This document shows, one piece after another, positions 20,301 through 34,200 of a stretch of DNA of 64,000 bases; positions within the stretch are counted from its first letter, which is position 1; each line of letters begins with the position of its first letter. The DNA lies in the NCBI GenBank assembly GCA_037447655.1, contig JBBHKE010001856.1, positions 276,980-340,979 on the forward strand. Reading direction: 5' to 3'. The position numbers and the translations under genes were made by a program. This stretch comes from Zygnema cylindricum. Lineage: Eukaryota; Streptophyta; Zygnematophyceae; Zygnematales; Zygnemataceae. The notes under the pieces were generated by a model. That model was not told the DNA's origin, searched no databases, and was given only the letters and a program-made list of their open reading frames with translations.

Positions 20301-23300
20301 TATTAGTTATACTATTGAATGCAATGTGTTTTGAAGTCATGCATTCAAAATCATTGCATACATTTGACACATATTCTGTTGAAATACAACTCAAGCTAGA
20401 AGCTAGGTCTGCTAACTTTGATTGTGAAATTGAAATGTAAGATTTCGACAAATATTCTTTATATAAAATATGGTACAAACAACATGACGACAATCAGCCC
20501 TACGGTGGATTCTTTTGTGCATCTATTCCGGTTGAACATTGTCATGTGAAGCTCATCTTTCAAAATCATTTTTGAGGGCAAGTATAGACTATTTCTGTTT
20601 ACTTACTCTAATTGACTGTCTACAGGGGTAAAGAAGCTGGTAAAGAATACATGTTGAAGGAGGACCTATTGAATGAAGCTGAGGCCAGTGGTCTTTGTAG
20701 GACTAACTTAAGGTGAGACATGTTAATGTTAGATACGTATTTTTTTAGTCAAAGTGTTTGAAATGGATTGCATTTATGCAAGTGGGCAGGCCAGTTTATG
20801 GCCACAGTTTGACGTTGTTTTGTGCACCTCGCATATTATAAAGAGAGACAGAAAGTAACGGGAAAGAATGTCAAGCATGACAACTTTTGTGTGTCTTCTT
20901 TGGAAATCTCTTGATCTCATACTACCTTGGTGGCGATGTATTGTTGTCTGTCAGCTATTTTTTGCCTTGGTTCGTGTTATCCTTCACTTTTGGTCTTACT
21001 TTTTAAGCTTCTTAATAAGAGATTTAGATTCACAATAGGAACTTGTGCTGGAACTGTCAGATACCATGGGTGTTTTTTCTCAAAAACCACCTAATTTCTT
21101 TTGTATTTTCTAAGAGTTTTGTTTAGCTGCCCGTGTAGGCCTGATAAGCTTCACGGAGTTCATGGAAGCGTCCAATCATCAGCAAACATGTGGTATTGTG
21201 GATGGAATTGTATGAGTTCACTCATACAAAAGGAGCTTGTTGTCAAATGGAGCAATCCTGCGAAGTAAGACTCAACAAGTCTTATGTAACTTGCTACAGG
21301 TTCAAGCTACAAATGGTGGTTATTTTGACTCGGTTCAGTGTCTGCTTTTCTGGTATCGATGTCGTTTTCCTTGGGTTTCTCTCTGTATAGGCAGGTTAAG
21401 TGATGATGATTGTTTGATATGGATCAGAACTAGCATTATTTACACCGGAATATTGAGAGGACACTGGATAAAAGAAAAGTTAGGTAGTGAATCATCAGCC
21501 AGAGGCATCAACCAGGTAGGAAGTTAATGTTGCCAGTTTTTTTGTGAAGACGAAAATGGAGATTATTGTCTTTGCCAAATTATAGAAGTTTGTTTTTACT
21601 CGGAGAAGTAACTTAGGGCTTTTTGTTCACCATATTGTCTCAGGTTTATGATAACTGAAGACGGATTTAAAATTGCTTTGGAATGTATGGTTCGTTCTGG
21701 ATTGATATCAAAAGACCATCAAATAGAGTGGGTTCCTCCTGTAACAGCTCCAACTCAAGGAAGGAAGGCAAAGGATCAAAATATTCCTTCAAAAAGCATG
21801 TCTTGTCCAACGGCTTCTGCAGCTCTCCCTTCACAGGGACCTGGAAAGAAACAGAGGGAAAACTCTGTGAATGCGACGGATCCCAAAGGAGTCAGTAATC
21901 TGGCAACTTCGATACGCTCTGATGAACATGTGAGTACAAAGTAAACAGTGTGTTGAAATATAACAATTCACGTAGAAAGAGTTCAATGGTTCCTAAATCA
22001 CACTATTAGTGACACATTTATTTGCACTATGGTTTGGGAAATCTTTATAACGCAAGTACAACAGCATAGGTTTCTTGAAGACCGTGAGGGCCTGATTCAT
22101 TTGTGATGGCACAGCAATATTGTTCCACTGTATGGTTGAGTTTTGACAAGTGACGTTTCCTAGAATTATTGTTTTTGCAGCCCACTGTTTATGGAAATTT
22201 AAAGCAGTTCTTGGTTGTGTGTTAAGTACCTAAGTGAGAATGTGGCCAAACTATGCTGTAAGCAACTGCTTGTGCTGTCGTAATCAAAGAAGCGATTTTT
22301 AACCATAGAACCAGCTGCAAATCTTACCTGTTGAAGCTATGATTTGCTTGTTTCATTTTGCCTGTGTATTGCAGATCTCGATTGAAATCGACTTAGATTC
22401 AGAAGATGAGTTCAGTCTGATGGGAAATGTAACGAACATCCCCATAAAGACAAACAAAGCACAGGAAAAAGTACAAGAGAATCATGAAACGGTCTCGGCA
22501 TCAGAAAAGAATGTCGGAGGGCCCAAGCTACCAGAGACTGGTGGGTAGTGCGGCAGAATTCATTTTTCAACTTTAGTTTTTTCAATCTTGCTGGAACATA
22601 TTGCAGAAAGCAGTTATGCCTCATAGGAAGCTCGTAAAGTAGCTAACGATATAGTGCTGTACTTGTGAAAGTGCCTCCATATTTTCTGAGTCCTCACTGA
22701 AGGATTGACAATGTGGTATGGCTTCAGACATTTGCTTTCTCACTGATTGACCTTGTACTTTGTGCAAATATGAAGGTCGGGGGGTCATTTCGTCTTCCAA
22801 TCGAGGTGGCAGTGTGTTGTCTACTGGAATATGCCTTCCCCCTCTCAATCATGGAGAGAGTTTTAAAAATGAATATGACGTCGTGCTCTGCTTAGATAAT
22901 CAAGAGAAGTTCGAGATAAATGGAGGGTAAGTATCACCTTGTTCCGTTTGACAGTAAGTTGGACCCCAAGAACGGGTTTGTTTTTCTTTTCCTTTCCTTG
23001 AGCATTAAGTGGTAAAAGCCATTGATCTGCTGGTCATAGCATGGCAATCAATTTGCTGGTTGTTATGGGGCTGGTATATATATCGTATTTCTATCCACAC
23101 TCCAGTTTTTACCCATAGCTATCCCATGGAGTTATTCACATATAAATGCATAGAAGATGAGTTCAGAGTGTGCCTGAGAAATTGTTTATGGAGTTTCCTG
23201 CAGTGAACGGAAAGCCTCGAGATTTGCTGATATCTTAAGTCAACAATACGGTCTAATAGTAGAAGTAAGTCCCTTCTGGACTGCATGACTTTTCATCCTT

Positions 23301-25725
23301 CTATGGGAGCTTGATACCCTTTTGTGACTCTTTTGCTGGGTCAATTGTTATTTTGGTCTTTATTACTTAGGGATTCCATTGTGGAAGCATTTCCAGTCTC
23401 GTATAGTTTTCTTGTCCACCTTTTGACCTGTTAGTTGAAACAACGATTTGTTTGAGAGTTTGCTGAGAGATTCTGGTGTGTGCAGCTGAAGAGGCTTCCT
23501 GTGGGGGATGTACTCTGGATAGCACGAAGCAAAAAAGATCCGAAAGTGGAATATGTCCTCGATTTCATTCTGGAACGGAAGCGAGTGGACGACTTGTGGC
23601 ATTCCATCAAGTCAAAACGGTTCCGCGATCAAAAATTGAGACTGCTGGTACAATTTGTTCCCATGCGACTTGAATGTCATTCATGTGGGTGTTAGAGGCA
23701 GGTTTAAGCATTGTTTCAATATCTGTATTTCCCTTGGGATGTTGCTAGAATGATGTCCAGTTGTAGCCATCTTCCAGTGTATCTACGATGTAATGCTTTC
23801 GTTGGAGCATATGGTGAAATGCCCTCCATGGAATGATTTACGTACGTCGACACTCTTCTGAGATCGCTGGTCAGTTTTGGGGCACGTCTAATGCAGACGT
23901 GTGGAGTGAAGAAGGTCTTCTATCTTATTGAAGGAGATCCCGACACTCAAGAAGCGGCAATGAACATCAAAACTGCGTATGTCTATTTTCTTTGAAAGCA
24001 ACCCGAAGCAAGCATTGTTCATTGCCGATACATATCTTTGCCATCTAGACCAATTTGCCTTTTGGATAATTTTTTTTCGGCTCTGAGACGGTCAAGTTCA
24101 TGCGTTGCATCGCTGGGCATGGTCTAATGCTAAGGCAGAGGTTCTTTTGTCGATTGAAGGGCAATATTCTTGTTTTGACTGCAGAGCTTATCAAACTGAA
24201 ATCGAGGAGGGATTTGATGTCCAACGCACACTTCACTGGAATGGAGAAGGCAGCACAGTCCAACGGTATGCAGAGTTAACGATGGCGATACGCGACAGGT
24301 ATGCGACGGAAATCGGAGACGGATCTTGTTCAGTTCGACCAGCCATGACCTTTAATGAATTTAAAGGACTGTGCAACACCACGAAAGAGCTTAGTGTTGG
24401 CGGTTTTTTTGGATCGATATTGTCTCAGGTGAGGAGGATTCAGTTAGCCGGAAGCTTTAAGTCTTAAATTGATTTAGCCCCCTGTTCTCTTCTGTGGTTC
24501 CTGGGTTTGAGAGCAATGATACAGGTCCTACCGGCAATTATCGACTCGGAGAGTCGCTGGATTCGATTGATCATGGCATCAGTCCCTTTGAACTGTCAAA
24601 GTTTTCTTAATTAACATTTGAAAACCATAAGGGTATCATACCATAGGGGTATTTGCAGAACATTTTCTTTTTAGAATTAGCGTAGATTTAAAACTACGAC
24701 AACTTAACTCCTGGGATGTTTATTGGCCTCTGACTATTTGACTCTCTATTTGCTTAATGTCCCTTGGAATGGAGAAATTTGTCTCACTTTTGAATAAAAA
24801 GTTCAAAGTTATCAACCTCTCAGCTGGAAGCCCTTCTCTTTAGCCTCCTGTATGTTTCTGAGGAGCTAAAGCGATTTTGTCAGTCAAGCCCTCTTTGTGC
24901 CATTTGAATGTCTGACTCGTTACCAAGTCACTTCTGATATCATTGATGACATAAAAAGTCTCACTTACTCTGATGCATTCGCACCCGTAGATTCATTCCG
25001 TGACCGAGGATGTTGCATTAGCAATTATGGAGAGATACCCTACTCTTCCAGCACTGGTTCAGGCATATCAGCAGCTGGTAAACACCTCTTTGCCTCTTGC
25101 CTCGTACCTCGTACTCCTTACTCTCTTCCCTTTACTTCTTCCCTCTTTCCTCTTCCTGTTGCCTATTTTCTACTCAATACGCTTTTATGGTCAGTCAAGG
25201 TCACGCACTGAAACTGCCTGTCGTAAATTGTGTCGACAACTTTAGTTTTGTGCAACAAAGCAGTCTATGCGCTGGTACAAAGAACCCTTAGTATAGCTGC
25301 TTTACATGCGAAATGGTAAGGATGCTGTAAAAAATGACAAAACCATAAATGTGCCAAAAATCGTTGTGCAGGTTTGTAATACAAAAGAAGCTGTGAAAAC
25401 CTGTATGTGAGAGAGAGGGAAACCTGTGATGTAGTTGTCATGATATTAATATCCCATTTGTCCAGCCTGCTTGTAATGTCTAATGTATAAACTTTACAAA
25501 CTTGACTCTTGTGCAACAAATTTTGCAGTGATTACCCGGAGTTGCGCGAGTGCTCGTTTTTTAGGGTTTTTTTGGTTGTATTCACTAAATATGATGAGTT
25601 TGTTGCAATTGACACAGGAGGGAAATCGCACAGAGCAAGAAACCTTGCTGACGTCATTGTCTGTGAAAAACAAGAAGATCACTGAGCTCATTAGTAAACG
25701 AATATTCGAGAAGATCTGGACCTAG
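17370..25725 (+). CDS. MUS81: Crossover junction endonuclease MUS81 (N-terminus incomplete)
   Basis: XPF-family nuclease that, with an EME1 partner, cuts replication forks and recombination junctions in the nucleus. Exons, all in frame with GT-AG borders: 17370-17408 (tentative), 17818-17928, 20186-20267, 20626-20712, 21139-21264, 21644-21929, 22375-22540, 22776-22926, 23204-23264, 23486-23647, 23897-23976, 24185-24428, 24991-25077, 25618-25725. They give ~590 residues; plant MUS81 is ~650, so ~60-70 N-terminal residues are missing. Landmarks: KYVPQENSAPYALLITLF, the winged-helix run WYCGWNCMSSLIQKELVVK, nuclease motif LPVGDVLWIA...ERKRVDD, IYLVEGDP-like FYLIEGDP, EEGFDVQRT, and the C-terminal helix-hairpin-helix run VTEDVALAIMERYPTLPAL, ending KIWT-stop. 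The usual D-x-R-E of the nuclease core reads DNQE. The 2.3-kb second intron contains an inverted-repeat element. Confidence 0.9.
18298..18459. mobile_element. TA-family inverted-repeat element (162 bp) in a MUS81 intron
   Basis: Starts CACCCATCACTATTAG and ends TTAATAGCGATAGGCAGTG, a diverged member of the CACCG...CGGTG family. Lies inside the intron 17929-20185. Confidence 0.6.
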
Positions 25726-26727
25726 TTTTCGTCTTTTTACGGCTGTCGACTCCTTAGAGTGTGTAATGTTATGAATGTCAGGTGTGTTTGGATTTCAGGC
25801 ACTGGGGCCAATTCCAAACTGAAGGAGAAAGAACTGCACCTGTTATAGCCCTGACTCATATTAGTTTCAAATGGTTTCATTAGGAGTTTTATTAGTGTTG
25901 AACCCCTCTTCGCAAGTTAGACCTCAACGGGAACATCAGTAGTGTGTAATTGTGTATATGTGTGTCAGCTTTTACGCTGGGGTTATTGGAAATAAGGAGT
26001 ATAAAGTGGACTTCGCTTTCACCATCATGGGAATTGTGGAATGTGACATTTGGTTTTGCTGGTGTGAATAGCTGAACAGGCAGTGTGGCGGTTGTACTGT
26101 ATGGGATATATCTGTGCTTGTAAGAAAACAAATTAACTCAAGCTGACCAAAATCAGCTTAATTAAGTGACCTCTCATTGACCAGGTTTCTTTGAAGTCAT
26201 ATATGGCTTTAACAGAAATAATTGTAAACTTTACGATTTAAACCCATCTATGAATAGAGAAGTGAAAACGACGTAAACGGGGCAAAGGTTGGAGGTTGAA
26301 CAGTTACATTATGGCCAAGAATGCCTCAAGAAATGCACTTTGTTGAGGGGTTGGTTTAGTATAAACTGAATCTCCTAAAATATATATTATGGATTCAATT
26401 TTGCAAGAGTAGTGTCAGATAAAACCTCATCCAACAGTAATAGCTGTTATGTAGTTTCAGAAACACTATGGAACACTTGATTTTGTTCGAAGTCTACTAT
26501 AGTGTCTGTCTTCTACCTTTTCAGTTCACCTGTCCTGACCACCTCCTGTCCTGCTTTCTTCTCGCAACCTGCTGATTTATGCTTTCTTTTTTCATTCTTC
26601 TTTGGTTGGTTGCACGTGTCACTTGTACAAAAATGTAGATTAAACTTAAATCCACATTGGCATTCTCAAGGGCGATAATGCATGAATTAATTGTAACAAT
26701 TCATACATTTGTTTCTGTTGTAACTAA
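25726..26727. other. MUS81 3' flank and intergenic DNA
   Basis: Expected to hold the MUS81 3' UTR and polyadenylation site, but no single site stands out. No further coding segment recognised. Confidence 0.5.
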
Positions 26728-27166
26728 TAGTGTTGTGTATTGGTAGCCATTTGTCGATAACAGATATGCCTCCTTTATTGGCCTACCGATAATCGACATA
26801 TTGGCACAATATATTGGTACAGTTATTATCGCGATAAAAAACCGATAATATCATCGCGATAACACCCGGTTTGATAACTATCGGAAATAATTGTACGGTT
26901 CATACCGTACAGATGTACGGTTTATGACGGTTTACTGAACTTACGTTCTTCCGTTATACAGGATACGGAACAAATTTTCATACGTGGCATTCCATGCTGT
27001 ATACACTGATATAAAGTAATATAGCGTACTATATTTTTTTCCACTTATCACCGATAAAGAACTTGTTGGTTTCGGAGCGATATAGCAGGAAGCCTCACCG
27101 TTCGATAACCGGTAACTATCGGTATCGGTTTTATCGCGATAAGTTTTTCCCCAATACACAACACTA
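26728..27166. mobile_element. Inverted-repeat DNA element (439 bp)
   Basis: Perfect 16-bp terminal inverted repeat: starts TAGTGTTGTGTATTGG and ends with its complement. Flanked by ACTAA on both sides (26723-26727, 27167-27171). The interior is rich in TATCGCGATA-type palindromic pieces and has no transposase. TAGTG...CACTA ends are typical of hAT-like elements, though the 5-bp flank is short for that family. Confidence 0.7.
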
Positions 27167-27322
27167 ACTAACGACACTGATAAAGCCGTACGTATATTAG
27201 CGTAATAAAAGAAAAAGCAACGTCAGTTCTATTTTAAGTTTAGGGGTCGTAATTAGGAGGAGGAATAATTACACTAAGAATTCTACTTGATTTTAAGGTT
27301 CGCAACATGTGACGCCATAAGC

Positions 27323-27775
27323 CAGAGGTCGCAAAAGTCAAAATTTTAGATACCCGAAACCGACAATTGTTTTTTTTCAAAATCTGAACACCCGATACCC
27401 GACTGGGTTATGTCACGCTCCTAAATTGTTACCCGTTACCCGTACGCGTTTACGAAAATAAAAGTTAACCGAAACTCGATTTCTACCCGTACCCGCCCGT
27501 ATCCGATAAGTACAAAATTAGTGGTACATCTCCCATATACATTCCACGATACCAAGAGTACAAAGTGCAATAATGTTGGATTGAATGGATAGTACAAAAC
27601 CTTCATTTTTTTTCGTTTTTTGCTTACCCGACTGTACCCGAATTTTTTTTTTTTGTGAATCACCCTCCCGAATCCGGCTGGCCCCCAAAATTTGGCACCC
27701 GAATCCGTTTCGGACCCGACGCGGGCGGTCGGGTAATGGTCGGGTACGGATTCGGGTACCCGATTGTGACCTCTG
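27323..27775. mobile_element. hAT-like non-autonomous element (453 bp)
   Basis: Ends CAGAGGTCGCAA and TTGTGACCTCTG form a terminal inverted repeat with one mismatch. An exact 8-bp duplication CCATAAGC flanks it (27315-27322, 27776-27783), the length made by hAT transposases. The interior has GGGTA/CCCGA-rich runs and no transposase. A truncated relative in reverse orientation is at 15872-16034. Confidence 0.85.
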
Positions 27776-27783
27776 CCATAAGC

Positions 27784-28235
27784 CACGTCAATAAATTTGA
27801 AGTATCGACGACATCTTCACAGAAACTTAACATTGAACATTGATCGCATCGGCACATTCTGACATCGCTAACACTATCAGCAAAAACATTGGCATTTCAT
27901 ATATCGCCAAGTAGTCCAGTTTTTTAATATATCAAAAACATCATGCAAATTGCAAAACGTATTGACACATCGAGCCTCAATAATACGCTAGGATACAACC
28001 TTACCTATACTGTAGTACGAGCGTCCTTACTTTTCAAGTTTTGAACTACGGTATGACAGACGTGAGTGTTCAGCACTTCAGCCGACATAAAGTAATCAGT
28101 GAAGTTAGGCATCGGTTTTCTTCTATCGCATTTCACTCGTGTTTCTGTCGGGTGCCGCTCTCTTTCCTCAGCATTACAATCCCTAGGTTTGCCGGTGTGT
28201 AGGATGATCCTGCCTTCAACTAGCCTTTTGACGTG
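27784..28235 (+). other. Upstream region of the GCFC gene
   Basis: No repeat or coding match. Presumed to contain the promoter and 5' UTR of the gene starting at 28236; no clear TATA box was picked out. Confidence 0.4.
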
Positions 28236-31200
28236 ATGTTTCTAAACAAGAAGAAACCTAAGTTTCGGCGCAGAGTAGAGGACAACGATGACGCAGGCTC
28301 TGAGGAGAAGCCTTCTGCCCCTGTCGCTTCTGCGCAAACAAGCAGTTCAAATGTTTTTAAAACAGAGAAAGGGAAAGAGAAAAAGAAATCGATTTCTGGT
28401 ACAGGTAGGCCTAGCTTGCTGAGTTTTGGAGACGAGGGAGAGGATGGGGAGGATACAACAGCTGTCACACGGAAAAAAGACAGCCATAAACTCTCGGTTG
28501 GCGGTGCCAAAATTCTGAGTTTTGGTGCGGAAGGAGAGGATGAGTGGGAGGATATGAAAGGACCAGCAAAAGGAAAAAAAGGATTCGGGACTGGCCATGG
28601 CCAGGGTCATAAGCTGGGTACAGGAAAAATCTCTCGGGATTCCTCTGTAAAGCCTTCACCTCTACCCTCTGCTTTACAGCCCACGGCAGGAGAGTACACG
28701 AAAGAGAAGCTTGCTGAGCTGGCGGTATGTCTGGTGCTCCACCTTTTTTTCTGTGCTCTCTCTTCCGTTAGTCTTTTATATATCGTCACTTTTAACGACA
28801 GAAATTCATGCATCAGGAAACAGAAGAAATTTGTGGTTTCCGGTATTTTATCAGCTATTTCTTTAAAGACAACTTACCATCCGTTCACTTTCTTCATCAA
28901 AAGTAAGATATTTGCAATATACCGCATTTAACTGGTTACACATATTTTGATATGGTTGTTATTTAATCCTATTTAATTAACCTGATTTTTTTACAAAATG
29001 CAAATTACTGCTCTTGCTACTTTAGGTTATAATTATAGTATATAAATATAATGTCTGTTTTCCTATTTTAAGGTTTATAAGTCTAAAGAATAAAGCAAGC
29101 AGCAGATAAAAAAGAAAAATGTGTTTGATTACAGAAAAGAATTTGCAAGTATTGAAACCAGAAATGAAAAGTTTGATGAAGGCTTGCAAATTTATATGCT
29201 CAAGGTATATAACTATATGGCTTTGGCTCAACTTGTATGCGCAAGCGCTGCATTTATCACTCTGAATTATGCGTCTTTGCCTGTTTTTTCTCCACATTAT
29301 GTTTGCTGAGTTTCTGGGTTTCGTCATTTCTTCTGGTTGTGCACCACTGAGAAAATCTCCTTTTTTAGTCGAACAACGCCTGTTTATTTTTGTAATTCTA
29401 TTCTAGTCGAACATTTACTCAAATCAGCTCCTCGATTAATATCGTCCACTACATTTCTATTGAGACTTTTCTGTTCCCACTCAAGAGTGTTGCATTATAG
29501 TTTTATGTACTTCGTGATTGTGTGTACTTGTTCAGGAAAGAACGTATATTATTTGGGATAATCTTATTGACATCAGTGTGGATTAGCGGTACACTGTAAA
29601 TTGTTGTTAGAGTTAAAACACAACTAGTATGAGGACTTTCGTGTTAGTTGTTCTATTTTCAGCCCAAATGACATGGACTGTTGTGAACCATTTAAAGAAT
29701 TTGCGTTAAGAAAAAACCAATTAGTATTATAACTGCTATTTTCTTTTCGGTGTTATTAACGCAATAGCGTTTCACGGTGTAGTAACAGAATTGTTAGCAA
29801 AGCTCAAACTAATGGTGGTGTGCCATGGTACTGCCGAAGGAAATTGATTGTTCGTTACAAATGCAAGTCCTTCAGACTAACTCTGTTTGTCCACTGAGGT
29901 AGTGTTAGTAACACTAAATTATTTGCCTCTCTAACTCATGTTTGGTACTGAGCCGATTTTCTTAATTCACCTGAAACACCATGAAATAGAGTTAGTCCAG
30001 CATTATGTGGTTTACAGTATCGCTGGTAAACAATGTAGATTATGTGCAGATGTAAAAGACATTTGGGATAGAAAATGACACTACTGGCGGGAGCCACAAG
30101 GATTTTCAATTTTATATTCTCACTGGTAGTTATCAAGTTTGAGGTGGGGAGTTTGTAGCGGTCAAGGTTGTACCATGGATAAAACTCATTTGGATTAAAC
30201 AAAAAACACTTGCTTGCAACAGTTTGACCAACAACTTGTTCAATCTGTAAGTTATTGCCAAAATTCTTTGATTTATGTAAACATACTGTATGTAGACATT
30301 AAAGTGAAGAAATGGCCAGGATTCGCCCGCAGAAGTCCTTCTAAAATGTGCATTTGAAATACACCACTCAATTCAGACATGACGATGCATTTACTGTGTA
30401 TCCCTCTTCTACCATACCATAGAGTGTTTGGTTTCAATCATGATATCGCTTCAAAGACCTGTAGTAATTACCCTGTATTTCTGGCAAGTTTGGAGGCCTG
30501 AGATGTCCTTGATTGTCGACACCTTTTGAATTACGGCAGGTGATGCGACCATTGTGCCAACAATTGTTCATGTGCAATTCAGTGGCCCGGAGAGCCCATA
30601 AATTGATGCATTTCGACCTCCTTGTTGTAAAGGTCTCATGCACGAAGTTAAACTTGTTTCACTTCTGGGCATTCCTAGCTGTTGTATACCTCTATAAAAA
30701 AATGTGGACATGCACTTTGCAGCTTGCATACAGTCGGTGGAACTGCGATTACTTTAACATTTCTAGCAAATATAGATGTAGATATAGAGATAGATATAGA
30801 GATAGATATAGAGATAGATATAGATATAGAACAGATACAGATATAGAGGAAATTAATGTTGCTTAGCTAGGATTCGATGATGGTCAACATTGGACTACGA
30901 TAATATTACATAATCGTACTCTTCCTCAGTCAGGTTTTTGAACTTACGTAATGATTAAATTTTAATTTAAATCTTCAAATTGTAATTGGAAAGTGTCGTT
31001 AAACTTAATGATGAGATTGGTAAGGCCTTTGTGATGTAATCAAATTTATAATGCGTGTTAGGATGTATGGGGTTATTTCAAGTTTGCTAGAAGAGTAAAT
31101 GCAGTGTGAGTACCAAGTGTTGGTGTGGTATTGCATTATGAGTTACCAAGGAGTTCAATAACAATTGCATTCATTGGCAGTACTAAAAAAGGAAATATCT

Positions 31201-34200
31201 CTGAGAAGTACTTGTTCTCCCATCAAGGATGCGAAGATTTTATTTACTCAAATATAGCTAAAAGCTGGCACTTTCGGTTCATTTCTGCCGTTATTTCCTG
31301 GAGGGTATAGTGCATTTTGGACCAAGTTGTACGCAGACGAAAATTGATCTGTTTGCTTTTTTCCTTCTAAAATGTATCTTGTGGCTCCTTCTCATGTCTA
31401 AGCTGTAAAAACTGTTATACTATGAACAATAACACATAAGTTGGAACATAAGTTCTTTTTTTCATACGTTTGTTCTTCTGAACCGGAGCTGTGTTGGGAA
31501 GTGTCTTAGGGCCTTTCCATTGTCATTTTTCTTAATTGTTGAGCCATTTTTCTTTCTAATGATTTTTTCACAGCATGGTTATAAACTAATAGTTTCTAGT
31601 GATGTAAATCGTACCCCATTCGCCTTGATGCTTTGCGGCCTACAATGTGTACAGTGGAAAGTTCTTAATCTTTTCCCACTCTGATATCCATTGTAACATA
31701 TGCGATATTGCGATGTTACATAACTGTTATGGGTCATTGGTGACAAGAATCATGCTGCCTGTACCAAGGATAAGGAGGTGGTGACCAACTGCCCGAATAT
31801 GACAATAGTGTATCGTGCTTAAATTTGTTTGTAAAATCATTTGTTTCCTGTTTTTGCTCTTTGATTTGCCACTCTGATGTTGCTTTTATTCTGGCCCACC
31901 CTTTTCTTGCAGAAGAACACTCGAACACTTGGAGGACCCAAAAAGCAACCCCCTCCACCTTCAAAAACTTCAGAAAGCAACGCCGAGCCAGTCATAGTAT
32001 TGAAAGGGCTTTTGAAGCCCCCCAATACTGTCCCTTCAAATACTGCGCAGGGTTCAGCACAGGGCCAGTATTTAGGAGTGAGGAGTTCTTTGTCCGCCCA
32101 GCCGGACTTACAGTCAGAGATGGAAAACCGATTAGGGTTGATGGGCATTGGGAGAGGGGCCGAGGGAGGAGGGATTACTCATATTCCCGATGCAGCAGCC
32201 ATAGCTGCGGCAAAAGCAAAGAGGGAGAGGTTAAGACAGGCACAAACTGCACCTGATTACATTCCAATTGCTGGATCGGGGGAATTGGGTCGACCTGATA
32301 GGAGTCGGTATCGGGAATCAGGGCTCGTGAGAGAGCAGGAAGATGATTTGGAGGCGAAGGAAGGTGGGGGAGTTTCCAGTGGTGAGGACGATGATGCAAC
32401 TCGAATGGTGTTTTTAGGTGAAGCTGGGAAAGCAAAGAAGAGGGGGGAGCGGGGAGGTCGCAGAGTTGCAAAAGATGTGGGTGCTGAGGGAGGCGGCGTC
32501 AGAGAAAAGAGAGGGAGTGGAGTAGAGGAAGGTGGAGTTATGCCTGAAGTTGACGAGGGGGACGCCGGTGCTTCTTTAAGTGAAGCAGCTCGTGTCTTGG
32601 ATGAAGAAGACGAAGAGGCTTTACGATGGGAAGAAGAGCAACTTCGAAAAGGTGTTGGAAAGAGAGTAGAAGAGGTAGCACCGGCATCTGGGAAAGGGCC
32701 CTTAGGTGTTAGACCTGCTGGAGTTACTGCAGTGGGGAGAGTGGGAGATTTTAGGGGGGCAGGGGAAGGAGGGTGGGGACTTGGAGTAAGGATTCAGGGA
32801 GAGACTGCGGCCCAGCAGGGGCAGGCCGTGATGAAGTCTCTCAGAGATGGACTTCTCCGACTGAGGGTATGTGATTTGTCTGCTTTTAATCTGTTTAATG
32901 GAGAGAAAATATTGGTGACATTCAGTTTATGATAGATAACACTCAGTTTTTGAGTGTGCTAGAGATACCGGAAGACTTCGTGTGTTTGTGCCCATTTTTT
33001 TCCTATGAGAAATAGATTGCTCTGTCTAGGCACATGTTCTTTTCTAATTTGTACCCAAGGTTCAGCCGACAGAACAATGCCCTTAGGAATGGGAGGTGAA
33101 ACAGGTTTTCGATTCATTCATATGTGTTTGTCTGAAGGAGTTCTTAAATTGACAGAAAGAATCAAATTTTCCAGGAAGCTCATCTGAAGAGTCAGAAGGA
33201 TGTGGAGAGGGCGGAGGGCAGTCTGGTGCAAGCAGCCGAAAATGTTATCGTTTTGGAAGGCGCCCAGGCAGAGGTTGGGGCGAAATACCGATTCGTGCAG
33301 GAGCTCCGGGACTATGTAGCCACATTGTGCGACTTCCTCCGGGTATGCAAATAGTTTTTTGAGGGCGAGGGAGAGGGAGGAGTAGGTGTGAGAGGGGAGA
33401 GTGGCAGCTCTTCTTCGTCTCTATTTCCTCTCCCTCACCGTCATGCTTTTTCTCCTACAAAGCGGGAGAAGGAAAGGATGAAAGTGAGGGTGAGGGGGAG
33501 AGAGGGCAGTGAGTGAGGGAGAGAGACAGAGAGGGAAAGGGAGAGGGAGAGTGTTCTTGGCAGCATGTTGTGAGCTTTGGCTATTTACATGGTTGGGTGT
33601 TACCAGGGAAAGGCACCACTCTCCAAACATGTGATTATTTATCTTATTTTTAGCTGTCCGTTTCTTTGAATTATTTTTATACAAACTGTCAAGCTGCCCT
33701 TTGCGTGGTTTGTTATCTATCAAAATGCAGGATAAAGCGCCGTTGATTGAAGAACTGGAGGAAGAGATGGAGAAAGTGCATGAAGACAGAGCCCAGGCAC
33801 TCTCGGAGCGCCGGGCGGCCGATTACGCGGATGAAATGGCGGAGGCTGAGGCAGCCATGGCCGCCGCTCTGGCAGCCATGGGGCGGGGAGCAGGCACAGC
33901 CACAGCGGAACGGGCAGCCATGGCCGCAGCAGAGGCTGTGAGGGAAGGAACTGGAATGGCTCCTCAACTGGATGAGTTTGGAAGGGATATTAATATGCAG
34001 AAAAGGTGAATGGAATGGCCTCCTGGCTCGAGTTCATAGGTTTGATTGTGGCTGTTCTAACGGATGCAGGCATGGCTCTAGTCTTTTCTCATTAACTGGC
34101 ATGGAACCTTCAGTAGAAAATCACAGGCGCTGAGTTTGGTGAAGTACATATTTTCTCATTCGGATATGGGCAGTTTTGGTCTTTCGTGTCCATTGTCTCA

